From the NCBI RefSeq assembly GCF_002863865.1, contig NZ_CP022684.1, positions 3,415,990 through 3,479,989 on the forward strand: DNA of 64,000 bases. Direction: 5' to 3'. The notes below the pieces were generated by a model. That model saw only the letters and a list, made by a program, of their open reading frames with translations. It did not search any database and had not been told where the DNA came from. The DNA comes from Ketobacter alkanivorans. GTDB taxonomy: Bacteria; Pseudomonadota; Gammaproteobacteria; Pseudomonadales; Ketobacteraceae. A program made the translations under genes and the position numbers. Below, piece after piece: positions 7,613-16,728 of the stretch (the first letter of the stretch is position 1; the number at the start of each line of letters is the position of its first letter).

Positions 7613-8258
7613 AGGCGGCGTAGTCCTTGTAGTGTTGTTCGGCCCAGGGTTTCAGCGCCGTCAGTGCGTCTTTCGCCAGGCTGGCATTGGTGCTGTCCAC
7701 CAGCCACTGGGGGATCATGCCACCCCAGCGGCTACCGGACTGATATTGTACTCGGGTTTTGCAGGATTCCAGAGCTGTTAACAGCCAGTGGCCCTCTGCC
7801 GTTTGAATGCGCAGATGTCCGGTTGCGCGGGGGTGGCTGTCGGGCTGGTTGATCATGTTGATCCGAATCTGGTTCGGGCCAAGGGGCTCAATCTCGAACA
7901 GGGTGATGGCGTCTCGTGGCTTAAAGGGCCAGCGGCTTTGGGTGATAAATTGAACCCGGGTTTGCAGCGGCGACGGGCGCTCCAGTACGTGCACTTTATG
8001 GGTATAGGGTAACCAGTGGTGCTGGGTTGAGGCATCCTGCAGTAAGGGTAATAGCTGCCCGATGGGGGCATGGATGGTGATTTCGGCCCGCACCAGCTGA
8101 TAATGAGGCTTGGCTGCCTTATCTTGCTGGATCCAGAGCTGCACCAGATCGTCTGTCTGGCTCTGTTGTTGATTCTGCGGTTGCCAGCTTTCACTGTGGC
8201 CGGGGCTGACTATCCAGATCAATATCAGCGCCAAAGCCCTGGGCCAGACAGTCATCAT
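7569..8258 (-). CDS. START-domain-like exported protein
   Basis: A 229-residue protein if started at ATG 8258, preceded by GGAG. The frame is open to 8336, but the start chosen gives a clean signal peptide (MMTVWPRALALILIWIV, cut near GHSES). The rest looks like a START/polyketide-cyclase fold: EITIHAPIGQLLPLLQDAS, WLPYTHKVHVLER, RVQFITQSRWPFKPRDAITL and a C-terminal amphipathic helix. Bacterial START proteins bind lipids or hydrophobic ligands. Overlaps with the genes on both sides point to one operon with the acyltransferase, suggesting a lipid-related role in the periplasm. Confidence 0.75.
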   Translation of the reverse strand: MMTVWPRALALILIWIVSPGHSESWQPQNQQQSQTDDLVQLWIQQDKAAKPHYQLVRAEITIHAPIGQLLPLLQDASTQHHWLPYTHKVHVLERPSPLQTRVQFITQSRWPFKPRDAITLFEIEPLGPNQIRINMINQPDSHPRATGHLRIQTAEGHWLLTALESCKTRVQYQSGSRWGGMIPQWLVDSTNASLAKDALTALKPWAEQHYKDYAAYDFLPASTLHRTCH

Positions 8259-8976
8259 AGGTGTGCTCCATCTTGGTTGCCGCTTGTTGCAGGTCCAGTT
8301 CCGGGTCAATCTTATAAGGCTCCAGTACGCTAACATAAACCGGCCCCGACCGCAGTTGGGCTGAGCGTGGCGGCAGCCGTGTGCCGCTGTTGTGGATCAC
8401 GATCGGTACGATGGGGATCTGGCAGTGGCGGGCGATGGCAAATGCCCCTAATCGAAAGCTGCCAACGCGTAATCCCTTGCCGTAGCTGCGGGTGCCCTCC
8501 GGCGCGATGACAATGGAACAACCGGCGGCCACGCGTGCGGTGGCTTGTGGTAGCAGTTGTTGCTCCCAGCCTTCGCCACGGGTTACAAACACGCTGCCGG
8601 TGAGGCGCAGCAGTGGGCCGAGCAGCGGGTTGTGGGCGAGGCTCTGCTTGGCCACTCCGGCCACGCCGCCTTGGCGGGCGCTGCTGCTGATCAGGGCGGC
8701 TACGATAACGGGATCCAGGCCGCTTTGATGGTTGAATATAAATACCGCCGGGCCAGTATTAAGGCGCTGAGGATGCTCGCAATGTAGAGTCAAGCCAGCC
8801 AGGCGAGGCCCGAGACAGCCGACAACGCGGGTCATGGCTTTTGCAATGGAGGCAGGAGGGCGGCCGCAGAGCTTAAGCAGGCTGCCCCAGGCAATGGCGC
8901 TGATGGCGGGGATGATCAATGCCAGTATAAGATGAAGCGGTCGTAGCAACGTCATTGCCGGACCGCTGCGGGGCAT
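8191..8976 (-). CDS. 1-acyl-sn-glycerol-3-phosphate acyltransferase-like protein
   Basis: A 261-residue PlsC-family protein. The N-terminal hydrophobic helix (LHLILALIIPAISAIAW) would anchor it at the inner membrane. The catalytic motif NHQSGLD (H-x4-D) and the substrate-binding motif APEGTRS are intact, with GVAGVAKQSLAHNP and IPIVPIVIHNSG blocks in the expected order. It transfers an acyl chain to a lysophospholipid or a similar acceptor. The start could also be the second Met at 8955; neither has a strong ribosome site. It begins right after the stop of the upstream gene. Confidence 0.85.
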   Translation of the reverse strand: MPRSGPAMTLLRPLHLILALIIPAISAIAWGSLLKLCGRPPASIAKAMTRVVGCLGPRLAGLTLHCEHPQRLNTGPAVFIFNHQSGLDPVIVAALISSSARQGGVAGVAKQSLAHNPLLGPLLRLTGSVFVTRGEGWEQQLLPQATARVAAGCSIVIAPEGTRSYGKGLRVGSFRLGAFAIARHCQIPIVPIVIHNSGTRLPPRSAQLRSGPVYVSVLEPYKIDPELDLQQAATKMEHTYDDCLAQGFGADIDLDSQPRPQ

Positions 8977-9270
8977 CTAGTGTGCGCCGTGTTTCTTGAG
9001 AACGTCAATGTAGCCCGGCTGATTGCCGTGTTCGGCCGCGATCTGGGCCAGGGTGCGGCCTTGTTTGTCGGCGGCGTTGATGTTGCGACCCTGGGCGGTG
9101 AACAGCCCCAGAAACTGGTCAAAATAGTCCACGGGCAGGCCTCGATAGGCTTTGGTCAAAACGTGAAAATCGGCATTCTCGTCGCCAACTGGCTGCATCT
9201 CCAGAAAACGAGCCACTTTGGCTTCGTCCAGCTCCTCACCGATAACCTTCTGCTTGTCTTTGCTTGACAT
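8977..9270 (-). CDS. PA4642-like protein
   Basis: A 97-residue protein opening MSSKDKQKVIGEELDEAKVA, matching the Pseudomonas PA4642-type family (from memory of its members), whose function is unknown. The C-terminal half (GRNINAADKQGRTLAQIAAEHG) looks like a single ankyrin-type repeat, which suggests protein contact. Stop and start codons are immediately adjacent to the downstream acyltransferase, so they share a transcript. Confidence 0.8.
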   Translation of the reverse strand: MSSKDKQKVIGEELDEAKVARFLEMQPVGDENADFHVLTKAYRGLPVDYFDQFLGLFTAQGRNINAADKQGRTLAQIAAEHGNQPGYIDVLKKHGAH

Positions 9271-9324
9271 GGTAATACTCTCTTTAATTTACAGGTGGCG
9301 ATGCGTCGGTCGCGCATAGTACCA

Positions 9325-10347
9325 CTACTTGTTGCCCAGCAACACTGCCAGCCAGCGGGTCTCGGGGTTGGATTCCAAGGCCAGCTTGACGATCATGGTA
9401 AGGGGGATCGACAGCAGCATTCCCACCGGCCCCAGCACCCAGCCCCAGAACAGCAGGGATAAAAACACCACTAGGGTGGACAGCCCCAGCCCCTGGCCCA
9501 GATAGCGTGGCTCAATGATGTTGCCCATCACGATATTCACAATGAGAAACCCCAGGGCAGTGAACCCGGCCCCGCCAAAGCCGAATTGCACCAGTGACAG
9601 CAGCACCGCAGGTACGGCCGCGATGATCGAGCCAATATTGGGGATAAAATTCAGCAAGAACGCCAGCAGTGCCCACAGCACGGCATAGTCCACCCCTTGC
9701 ACAGTCAGCCACACGCCGATGAACAGGCCGGTGCCAACGCTCACCAGCGTCTTGATGATCAGATATTGCTTTACGGAATCGTTAAACTGCTCAAAGGCGG
9801 AGAGTGATCGATGTTGCTCACCCATGGCGCGGCGGAATTTGCCGGGGAAACTGGAGGCCTCAAACAGTATAAACAGCACTGTTAGAAAGATCAGGAAGAA
9901 ATCCGTCAGCACATTTCCGAAGCCGGTGAGCACCTTGCGCACCAGATCCATGGCCTTCCCCGGATTGATCTGCTGTTTCACCATCTGTTGGGAAAGCTCT
10001 ATACCGTGCCCTGCCAGCCAGCGGGTGATGGCGGTGGTCTCCTCCAGCAGGCTGGCCTGGTAAGTCGGCACCTGACGGGCAAAGTCGTTGATGGAGGCGG
10101 CCACTACCACCGAGAAGCCGCCTATGGTCAGTACCACAACCATGATCACCAGGGTTACTGCCAGAGTAGTGGGCACCTTGCGGGATTCCAGCCACATCAA
10201 GGCGGGTGCACACAGGATCGCAATGAAGGCGGAGAGCAAAAATGGCACCATGATCTCCACGGCCGCCTTCATGCCGGCCACCACAACTACGAAACAGGCA
10301 AAGCCCAGCAGAAAGCGCAGGGTGGGGCTCAGGGTTGAGTTTTCCAT
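9325..10347 (-). CDS. AI-2E family transporter (PerM/UPF0118 type)
   Basis: A 340-residue inner-membrane protein with about seven or eight hydrophobic segments. The N-terminal pair (FLLGFACFVVVVAGMKAAVE, then IMVPFLLSAFIAILCAPALM) is followed by a soluble helical stretch and a dense C-terminal membrane block containing NFIPNIGSIIAAVPAVLL, EPRYLGQGLGLSTLVVF and WGWVLGPVGMLLSIPLTM, which are family signatures. Members are described as AI-2 exporters or as Na+/H+ antiporters, so the substrate is uncertain. Confidence 0.9.
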   Translation of the reverse strand: MENSTLSPTLRFLLGFACFVVVVAGMKAAVEIMVPFLLSAFIAILCAPALMWLESRKVPTTLAVTLVIMVVVLTIGGFSVVVAASINDFARQVPTYQASLLEETTAITRWLAGHGIELSQQMVKQQINPGKAMDLVRKVLTGFGNVLTDFFLIFLTVLFILFEASSFPGKFRRAMGEQHRSLSAFEQFNDSVKQYLIIKTLVSVGTGLFIGVWLTVQGVDYAVLWALLAFLLNFIPNIGSIIAAVPAVLLSLVQFGFGGAGFTALGFLIVNIVMGNIIEPRYLGQGLGLSTLVVFLSLLFWGWVLGPVGMLLSIPLTMIVKLALESNPETRWLAVLLGNK

Positions 10348-10365
10348 ATGGATTCCTGTGGGTAT

Positions 10366-11247
10366 TTAGCTGGACGGGGGTGCGCTTTGTTCGGGCAGTG
10401 GCGTCGCCTGGCTTTGGGTCTCATCCACAGCGAGTTCTTGTGGTTGGTCGACCTTAGGCTCTTCCTCCTCTGCCAGCATTACTGCGGCGCAGTGGTCATT
10501 TGGATTCGGTTCCAGCTTGTTCACACGAATCAGTTGTTTCAGGCTTTCCACATAACGAAAGCCTTCTTCCGAGTAGTGCTCAAGGCCTTGCGCCAGATAG
10601 CAGCCGTTTAGCCTCTTGTTTTCCGCCCGCAATTGCGCACGCGCCGCGCGCAGGTCTCGATAAGCTGGGTGGCTATTGAGATTACGCATGTAACTGTTCA
10701 CTGATGCTTGAGGTGTTTGGAACAGGCGCACTTCGTGCTTTTTGCCTTCAGGTCGTGATTCCGGCACCAAGCCACAACCGGGTCTGAAACACCACTGACC
10801 GAAATAGTTATTACCTTCTACTGCAAACCGGGAGGTGCCCCACGCGCTTTCCATCGCACCTTGAGCCAGCACCAGGGAAGGGGGCAGGGCATCCACCTTG
10901 ATCAGCAAGCGCTGACGAATGGTGGCCGGATCGTCGCTTTTGATGCGATAACGCTTGGCCAGCACCATGAGCTCGTCGTCATCGACCTCGTTGGCTTGAA
11001 TGCGGGCCCGTAACGCCAGAATCTCCTGATTGCGGACATCCACTTGCTCATGGATAAACTCGAAAAACGCCTTTTTGCGTTTGCGAACCTGTTTTATGGC
11101 GGCGAAATCAGGTTTGGCAGAGGCTGTGATCTGTTCTGGCACCCGTGGCGGTGTTTCTTTCAGTAGGCTGCGGCTGAACTGCGAATGCAGCCCGATGAAG
11201 CTCAGGCAAAATACCAAAACCAGTAAAAGAGGCAAGTGTCTTGACAT
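10366..11247 (-). CDS. Bax-like glucosaminidase-domain protein
   Basis: A 293-residue protein with an N-terminal hydrophobic anchor or signal (LLLVLVFCLSFIGL). The glucosaminidase fold is clear: LPPSLVLAQGAMESAWGTSR carries the likely catalytic Glu, followed by NNYFGQWCF, VRLFQTPQASVNSYMRNLNS and LEHYSEEGFRYVESLKQLI. Proteins of this type cut the glycan strands of peptidoglycan; E. coli Bax is a relative. The C-terminal 40 residues are acidic and low-complexity. It is divergent from serB across 133 bp. Confidence 0.87.
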   Translation of the reverse strand: MSRHLPLLLVLVFCLSFIGLHSQFSRSLLKETPPRVPEQITASAKPDFAAIKQVRKRKKAFFEFIHEQVDVRNQEILALRARIQANEVDDDELMVLAKRYRIKSDDPATIRQRLLIKVDALPPSLVLAQGAMESAWGTSRFAVEGNNYFGQWCFRPGCGLVPESRPEGKKHEVRLFQTPQASVNSYMRNLNSHPAYRDLRAARAQLRAENKRLNGCYLAQGLEHYSEEGFRYVESLKQLIRVNKLEPNPNDHCAAVMLAEEEEPKVDQPQELAVDETQSQATPLPEQSAPPSS

Positions 11248-11380
11248 GCGTTGATCCCTTAAATCCCTAATGAATGGATTACGCCATGTTCGTTACCAAT
11301 TTGCAACGCGACCTACTTTTTATATAGCAGGCTTAACCGTGTAGAATAGCGACCAATTGCGACCTTGGTACTGTTAAGGA

Positions 11381-12616
11381 ATGGGCGTGCACGACATACT
11401 GCTGATTAATATTTCCGGGCCAGATAAGCCCGGTGTGACCTCTACCATATCTGATTTGCTGTCCCGCTACGATGTGAACGTGCTGGACATCGGGCAGGCC
11501 GTGATTCATGACACCCTTACTCTGGGCATGGTAATAGAGGTTCCTCCGGGCTCTGAATCGTCGCCGGTGCTGAAGGATGTGCTGTTTGCCTGTCACGGCA
11601 TGGGCATGGGGGTTCGCTTTACCCCTATCAATAATGCGGAATATGAAGATTGGGTCGGAGGGCAGGGCAAGGATCGTTTTATTGTTACCATTCTGGCGCG
11701 CAAAATCACCGCCAAGCATATTGCTGCCGTCACCAGCATCGTGGCGGGGCATGGCCTCAACATCGATCATATCAATCGGCTTTCCGGGCGCATCTCCCTT
11801 GGGGAGAAGAGCAAAGATCAAAAGGCCTGTGTCGAACTCTCTGTGCGGGGAGCCCCCCGTGACATCGCCCAGATGCGGGCCCAGTTCCTGGCTGCGGCCG
11901 GTGATCTGGGGGTTGATATAGCCTTCCAGAAAGACAACGCATACCGTCGTAATCGGCGTCTGGTGTGTTTCGACATGGATTCCACGTTGATCGAGGCTGA
12001 GGTAATTGATGAGTTGGCCAAGGCTGCGGGGGTAGGTGAGGAAGTATCCGCCATCACCGAGCAGGCCATGCGCGGTGAGCTGGACTTTACCCAGAGCTTC
12101 AAGCGTCGGGTGGGTTTACTCAAAGGCCTGGATGAATCCGTGCTGGAGGGCATCGCCCACAGCTTGCCTATCACCGAAGGCGCCGAGGATCTGATTCGTG
12201 CATTAAAAGCGCTTGGCTACAAAACCGCTATTCTTTCAGGAGGCTTCACCTACTTCGGCCATTACCTGCAGCAGAAGCTGGGCATAGATTACGTCTTTGC
12301 CAACGAACTGGTGGTGCATAATGGCAAGGTTACCGGCGAAGTGCAGGGTCAGGTTGTCGACGGCAAGCGTAAGGCAGAGTTGCTGAAACAACTGGCGGCG
12401 CAGGAAAACCTCAACCTGCAACAGGTGATCGCCGTGGGTGATGGTGCCAACGATCTTCCTATGTTGAGTGTGGCAGGGTTGGGCATCGCCTTTCGCGCCA
12501 AACCCATGGTGAAAGAAAGCGCAGATCACGCCATATCCGAATTGGGGTTGGATGGCATTTTGTATCTGTTGGGGGTGCGGGATCGAGACAGTGAGGAATT
12601 GTTGACTCGATCCTGA
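11381..12616 (+). CDS. serB: Phosphoserine phosphatase
   Basis: A 411-residue protein catalysing the last step of serine synthesis. An N-terminal ACT-like region (about residues 1-180, ISGPDKPGVTSTISDLLSRY) is joined to a HAD phosphatase. The nucleophile motif is FDMDSTLIEAE, with Asp198 and Asp200; further motifs are ILSGGFTYFG and AVGDGANDLPML. The length with the extra N-terminal domain matches Pseudomonas SerB. ATG at 11381 gives MGVHDILLINISGPDKPGVT. It lies next to the polysaccharide region but belongs to the conserved chromosome. Confidence 0.96.
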   Translation: MGVHDILLINISGPDKPGVTSTISDLLSRYDVNVLDIGQAVIHDTLTLGMVIEVPPGSESSPVLKDVLFACHGMGMGVRFTPINNAEYEDWVGGQGKDRFIVTILARKITAKHIAAVTSIVAGHGLNIDHINRLSGRISLGEKSKDQKACVELSVRGAPRDIAQMRAQFLAAAGDLGVDIAFQKDNAYRRNRRLVCFDMDSTLIEAEVIDELAKAAGVGEEVSAITEQAMRGELDFTQSFKRRVGLLKGLDESVLEGIAHSLPITEGAEDLIRALKALGYKTAILSGGFTYFGHYLQQKLGIDYVFANELVVHNGKVTGEVQGQVVDGKRKAELLKQLAAQENLNLQQVIAVGDGANDLPMLSVAGLGIAFRAKPMVKESADHAISELGLDGILYLLGVRDRDSEELLTRS

Positions 12617-12652
12617 TGTCTATGACGGTGATGTTTATGAAAAGGGCACCTT

Positions 12653-13774
12653 TTGCGTAAACCGGATCGCTATACCATAACTCTGGAAACGCCGACAGCG
12701 GATAAGCTGAAACCCCTGTGGTGTGAGCTGGAGCAGCGGGCCGACAGCAGTTTCTTCCAATCCTGGACGTGGGTGTCTACGTGGCTCGACGTTTATCAGC
12801 CTGATTGTCAGCAGGTAAGCATTTACTGTGATGACGTGCTGGTGGGGTTGGGGTTGTTGACCATTTCTGTGGAATGGCGACATCGCTGGTTGCGCTCCAG
12901 AGTTTTGCGTTTGGGTCAGACAGGTGATCCCGCCCAGGATCAAATCTGGATCGAATACAATGACTTGCTGTTGGACCGCGCGCATGTCGATGGGGCTTCC
13001 CAGGCGTTTATGGCGTTCATGCTGCAGCAGTCGAGCTGGGATGAGTTTCAGTTTGGAGCCTGCACCGAGGCTTGTCAGCGCCGTTATCAGCACGAGGGTT
13101 GCAGCTCGGTTGAGAGGTGGTCCGCCCCGGCGTACAGTGTGGATTTGACCGCTATACGCAAAGATCAGCGCGCTTATCTGGAAACGCTTTCCCGCAATAC
13201 CCGCTATCAGATCAATCGCAGTGAGAGGTTGTATCAGGAAGCGGGGGAGCTTGAGTTCACGGTGCTGAGCGCTGCAGACGCAATAGCAGGTTACTGGGAA
13301 AGGTTGTCACAGTTGCATCAGCAGCGCTGGGGCAGCCAGCCAGTTCAGAGTGGATTTGCCAATGCCAGCTTCGTGGAATTCCATCAGGCACTGATTCGCG
13401 AAGGTGCCAAAAACGCAGAGGTGGAGTTCTGCGCTCTCAGTTTGCATGGCCAAGTTATTGGTTTGCTTTATAACTTCTTATATCGTGGTTGTGTTTACTT
13501 TTATCTGTCGGGGTTGGAGTTTGAGGCTGACTCCCGTTTCAAGCCAGGCTTGGTTATACACGCGCGAGCCATTCAACACTATTTGGATCGTGGCATGGAT
13601 CGCTATGATTTTATGGGCGGGGAGGCCCGCTATAAACAGTCACTGGGCCACCAGCATGGCACACTCCAGCTGGTGAGCTTGCAGCGACCAAAAGCCATGC
13701 TCAGATTGGAGCAATTGGGGCGCCGGTTAAAAGCACGTTTGCAGGCGCAGCAGGAGCGGAGAGAACATTATTAA
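12653..13774 (+). CDS. GNAT/FemAB-like acetyltransferase
   Basis: A 373-residue protein. No ATG is in frame, so TTG at 12653 is used, with AAGGG about 8 nt before it. The C-terminal half matches the acetyltransferase_6 (FemAB-like) fold: RNTRYQINRSERLYQE, FVEFHQALIREG, VIGLLYNFLYRGCVYFYLSG and DFMGGEARYKQSLG. Such enzymes add acyl or aminoacyl groups and often occur with polysaccharide genes. It is followed 22 bp later by exosortase, so a role in decorating the XrtA-linked polymer is likely. The exact donor and acceptor are unknown. Confidence 0.8.
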   Translation: MRKPDRYTITLETPTADKLKPLWCELEQRADSSFFQSWTWVSTWLDVYQPDCQQVSIYCDDVLVGLGLLTISVEWRHRWLRSRVLRLGQTGDPAQDQIWIEYNDLLLDRAHVDGASQAFMAFMLQQSSWDEFQFGACTEACQRRYQHEGCSSVERWSAPAYSVDLTAIRKDQRAYLETLSRNTRYQINRSERLYQEAGELEFTVLSAADAIAGYWERLSQLHQQRWGSQPVQSGFANASFVEFHQALIREGAKNAEVEFCALSLHGQVIGLLYNFLYRGCVYFYLSGLEFEADSRFKPGLVIHARAIQHYLDRGMDRYDFMGGEARYKQSLGHQHGTLQLVSLQRPKAMLRLEQLGRRLKARLQAQQERREHY

Positions 13775-13796
13775 TATTGATGCGAATAGCGTTACG

Positions 13797-15272
13797 TTGC
13801 AGAGCGGGGCAGCCAAAAAACTGGGGCTGGCGGTGCTGGCCTGGATAGTCATTTGGGGCCTGATTTTTTATGATTCACTACAGAGTGCCGCCAGCGTCTG
13901 GATCGTCAACGATACCTTCAACCATTGCTTTTTTGTGTTGCCGGCTGTGTTGTATGCCTTGTGGCGGCAGCGCGGAGCCATCCTTCAGCAGCCGCCAGCC
14001 TATTCTGTGTTGGGTTTGCTGGGGGTGCTGGCGGCGTTAGTGGTTTATGCCCTGGGAAAGGCGGCATACGCTGAACTGTTACAGCATTTGGCCATATTTG
14101 GGCTGATCCCGGCGGTAGCGTTATATCTGTTTGGGTGGCGTGTCATTGCCATCATCTGGGCACCGCTGGCCTTTATCCTCTTCAGTGTCCCGATGGGGGA
14201 GGAGTTTTTCCCCCAATTTCAAGATATCACCGCGGATATGGCCGTGGCCTTGTTAAAGATTATCGGCATTCCCGTGTATCGTGACGGGTTATACATCTCT
14301 GTTGCCAACGGCAATTTTGTTGTGGCAGAAGCCTGCTCGGGCATCCGCTTCTTCATCGCCTGCGTTGTGATCGGATGCGCCTACGCCTATTTGAATTTTA
14401 TCTCCAAGTGGCGTGCCTTTGCGTTCGTTGTGTTTTCCATCGTGATGCCAGTGGTGGCCAACGGCTTTCGCGCCTTTGGTATCATCCTGATCGGGCACCT
14501 CACCGAAATGGAGCATGCGGCAGGGGCTGACCATCTGATTTACGGTTGGTTCTTCTTCGCAGTGGTGATCGTGTTTTTGGTCATGGTGGGTTACTGGTTT
14601 TCCGATGGACAACGGCAGTGGCAAAGCGAGGTGGTTAATGTTCATGAGGGCTGGCATCTGCGTCGACCCTCGTTGTTGTTGATGGCCAGCGCCCTGCCCT
14701 TTGTATTGGCGCTGGGGGTAAAGATTGTGGTGAGCCAGCAACAAAGCCACACATTTGATATGGTTGAGCGCGGTCTGCAACCGGTCAGCGAGCAGCAGGT
14801 GGAGCTAGAGCCCTGGACACCTCGATATATTCACGCGGATGCTTATCGGGTGGGGTATGATGCTGCGAATGGAGTCCATCTATACCAGGCGATATACTTC
14901 CTAAACGTAGAAGGCCGCGAGCTGATCAGCTCATTCCAGCGCTTATTTGAGCGTAGAAGGTGGACGCTGAAGGCGGAGTATGTCCAAGAGGTGCCGGAAG
15001 TAGGTACAATCACCATAAGCCACCTAACCTCCATATCGGGCCACCAACGGCTTATGGCGCACTGGTTCGTGGTACCTGGTCGCATCGACAGCCGTGCTTC
15101 TGTCATCAAATTGCAGCAGGCGATCAACACGCTTTCGTTCAGGTCGTCCGGTGGTGCCATGGTGGCGGTAAGCATGGAGTTCTCGGATTCCCTGCAAGCG
15201 GCACAGTCTAGGTTGCTGCAGGCGTTGCAGGAAAGTGCGTTAGAATTAAGTCAGTCGGTGACATCACAGTAA
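13797..15272 (+). CDS. xrtA: Exosortase A with C-terminal EpsI domain
   Basis: A 491-residue inner-membrane transpeptidase that recognises PEP-CTERM tails. About eight membrane helices carry the catalytic set: Cys180 in VAEACSGIRFF, Arg225 in VANGFRAFG and His246 in GADHLIYGWFFF. After a further helix (residues ~300-318) comes a periplasmic EpsI/DUF3485 domain (WTPRYIHADAYRVGYDA, HLTSISGHQRLMAHWF), a fusion typical of XrtA. The TTG at 13797 has no clear ribosome site. The frame is open upstream and GGAGAG lies before an ATT codon at about 13764, so the true start may be a little earlier. Confidence 0.93.
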   Translation: MQSGAAKKLGLAVLAWIVIWGLIFYDSLQSAASVWIVNDTFNHCFFVLPAVLYALWRQRGAILQQPPAYSVLGLLGVLAALVVYALGKAAYAELLQHLAIFGLIPAVALYLFGWRVIAIIWAPLAFILFSVPMGEEFFPQFQDITADMAVALLKIIGIPVYRDGLYISVANGNFVVAEACSGIRFFIACVVIGCAYAYLNFISKWRAFAFVVFSIVMPVVANGFRAFGIILIGHLTEMEHAAGADHLIYGWFFFAVVIVFLVMVGYWFSDGQRQWQSEVVNVHEGWHLRRPSLLLMASALPFVLALGVKIVVSQQQSHTFDMVERGLQPVSEQQVELEPWTPRYIHADAYRVGYDAANGVHLYQAIYFLNVEGRELISSFQRLFERRRWTLKAEYVQEVPEVGTITISHLTSISGHQRLMAHWFVVPGRIDSRASVIKLQQAINTLSFRSSGGAMVAVSMEFSDSLQAAQSRLLQALQESALELSQSVTSQ

Positions 15273-15301
15273 GCAGTCCCTGGAAAGGCAAGGAGATACA
15301 G

Positions 15302-16126
15302 ATGCAACATGCAATGACCATTGATGTGGAAGACTATTTTCAGGTCTCTGCTTTTGAAGATCTGGTTAACCCTGGCCAGTGGGACAAGATGGCACCGCGC
15401 GTGGAGGCGAATACGGATCGTCTGCTGCAACTGTTTGCCGATCACGATACCAAGGCCACCTTCTTCACCTTAGGTTGGGTTGCCCAGCGGTTTCCACAGT
15501 TGGTGCATCGTATCGTCGAGCAGGGCCATGAGCTTGCCAGTCATGGCACCATGCATCAGCGCGCCAGCGGTCAGAACCGTGAGCAGTTCAAGGCAGATGT
15601 AGGGGATGCCAAGCGGCTTTTGGAAGATCTCTCCGGCAAACCGATTTTAGGCTACCGCGCCCCCAGCTTTTCCTTCACCAAAGAAAATCTATGGGTGTAC
15701 GAGGTGCTGGCAGAAGAAGGTTATGTCTACAGCTCCAGTGTCTACCCGGTTGTGCATGATCACTACGGCATCCCCGATGCGCCCCGTTTTCGCTATGAAA
15801 CCCCTGCCGGGGTGGACGAAATCCCTCTCAGCACCCTGCCGGTGTTTGGCAAAAACGTGCCCATATCAGGCGGCGGTTATTTTCGGCTATACCCCTACAT
15901 GTTCACCCGCTGGGCAGTCAGTCGCTTCATGAACAAAGAGGCGCAGCCGTACATATTTTACCTGCACCCGTGGGAGGTGGACCCTAACCAGCCGCGTATG
16001 GATGGCGCATCTGCCAAGAGTCGTTTCCGTCATTACCTCAACTTAAAGCGGGTAGAAGCCCGGCTGGGTCGGTTGTTGACCGATTTCGAGTGGGGATCTC
16101 TGGCAAAGCTGTATCAATATCAATAG
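15302..16126 (+). CDS. XrtA-associated polysaccharide deacetylase (NodB/DUF3473)
   Basis: A 274-residue protein without a signal peptide. The NodB homology domain starts at once: MTIDVEDYFQVSAFE holds the catalytic and metal-binding Asp pair, followed by GHELASHGTMHQR with the metal-binding His residues and GYRAPSFSF. The C-terminal part (PYIFYLHPWEVDPNQPRM) is the DUF3473 extension found in deacetylases next to XrtA. It should remove acetyl groups from a sugar of the locus polymer. ATG at 15302 follows AAGGAGA; the gene begins 29 bp after xrtA and is probably in its operon. Confidence 0.92.
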   Translation: MQHAMTIDVEDYFQVSAFEDLVNPGQWDKMAPRVEANTDRLLQLFADHDTKATFFTLGWVAQRFPQLVHRIVEQGHELASHGTMHQRASGQNREQFKADVGDAKRLLEDLSGKPILGYRAPSFSFTKENLWVYEVLAEEGYVYSSSVYPVVHDHYGIPDAPRFRYETPAGVDEIPLSTLPVFGKNVPISGGGYFRLYPYMFTRWAVSRFMNKEAQPYIFYLHPWEVDPNQPRMDGASAKSRFRHYLNLKRVEARLGRLLTDFEWGSLAKLYQYQ

Positions 16127-16127
16127 A

Positions 16128-16715
16128 TCAGCTTGCGATGCGTTTCTTGATGACCCGTGCCGGGTTGCCCGCCACGATAGAGTAGTCTTCCACATCCTGG
16201 GTCACTACGGAACCTGCGGCAATTACGCACTTTTTGCCCACATTGGCCATGATCAAGGCACCATTCCCGATCCAGGTGTCTTCGCCAATGGAGACTTTTT
16301 CAAATAAACCGCCCTGATCACGAATGGGTGTGTCCAGATCCTCGAAGTTATGTTGTTTCTTGCCACTGATAATATGAACACCACTGCCCAGCAAGGTGTG
16401 TGCGCCGATGCTGGAGCGGCCGACATTGCAGTGCGGCCCAATGTAGACGCCTTCATGAATGTCTGTGTCCTGATGTGATAGCAGTACGCCAAAGGAAATT
16501 ACACAATCGGTGCTGCATTCAGTGAGGATGTAATGCAGCGCTACCTTGCGCATATAATTACCGAGTTGGCCGGGAAACAGGCTCAGAAACTGAGTGTAGG
16601 CCGGAATCAGGCCGTCTTTGTTAAAAAACAGGGCCATAAAGTGATATGACAGATACACCGGGCTGGTCAGCACGGTAACCAGAACTATGAACACTGACTT
16701 GATGAGCGCTTTCAT
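16128..16715 (-). CDS. Hexapeptide-repeat (LbH) acyltransferase
   Basis: A 195-residue protein. The start at 16715 (MKALIKSVFIVLVTVLTSPV) avoids overlap with the gene upstream; a longer frame to 16763 is open but unneeded. An N-terminal membrane helix is followed by left-handed beta-helix hexapeptide repeats (GVYIGPHCNVGRSSIGAHTL, GEDTWIGNGALIMANVG, KKCVIAAGSVVTQDVEDYSI) ending in VAGNPARVI. Such enzymes transfer acetyl or similar groups from CoA to sugars. It sits 13 bp after the transferase gene at 16729 on the same strand. Confidence 0.87.
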   Translation of the reverse strand: MKALIKSVFIVLVTVLTSPVYLSYHFMALFFNKDGLIPAYTQFLSLFPGQLGNYMRKVALHYILTECSTDCVISFGVLLSHQDTDIHEGVYIGPHCNVGRSSIGAHTLLGSGVHIISGKKQHNFEDLDTPIRDQGGLFEKVSIGEDTWIGNGALIMANVGKKCVIAAGSVVTQDVEDYSIVAGNPARVIKKRIAS

Positions 16716-16728
16716 AACAATGACCGTC

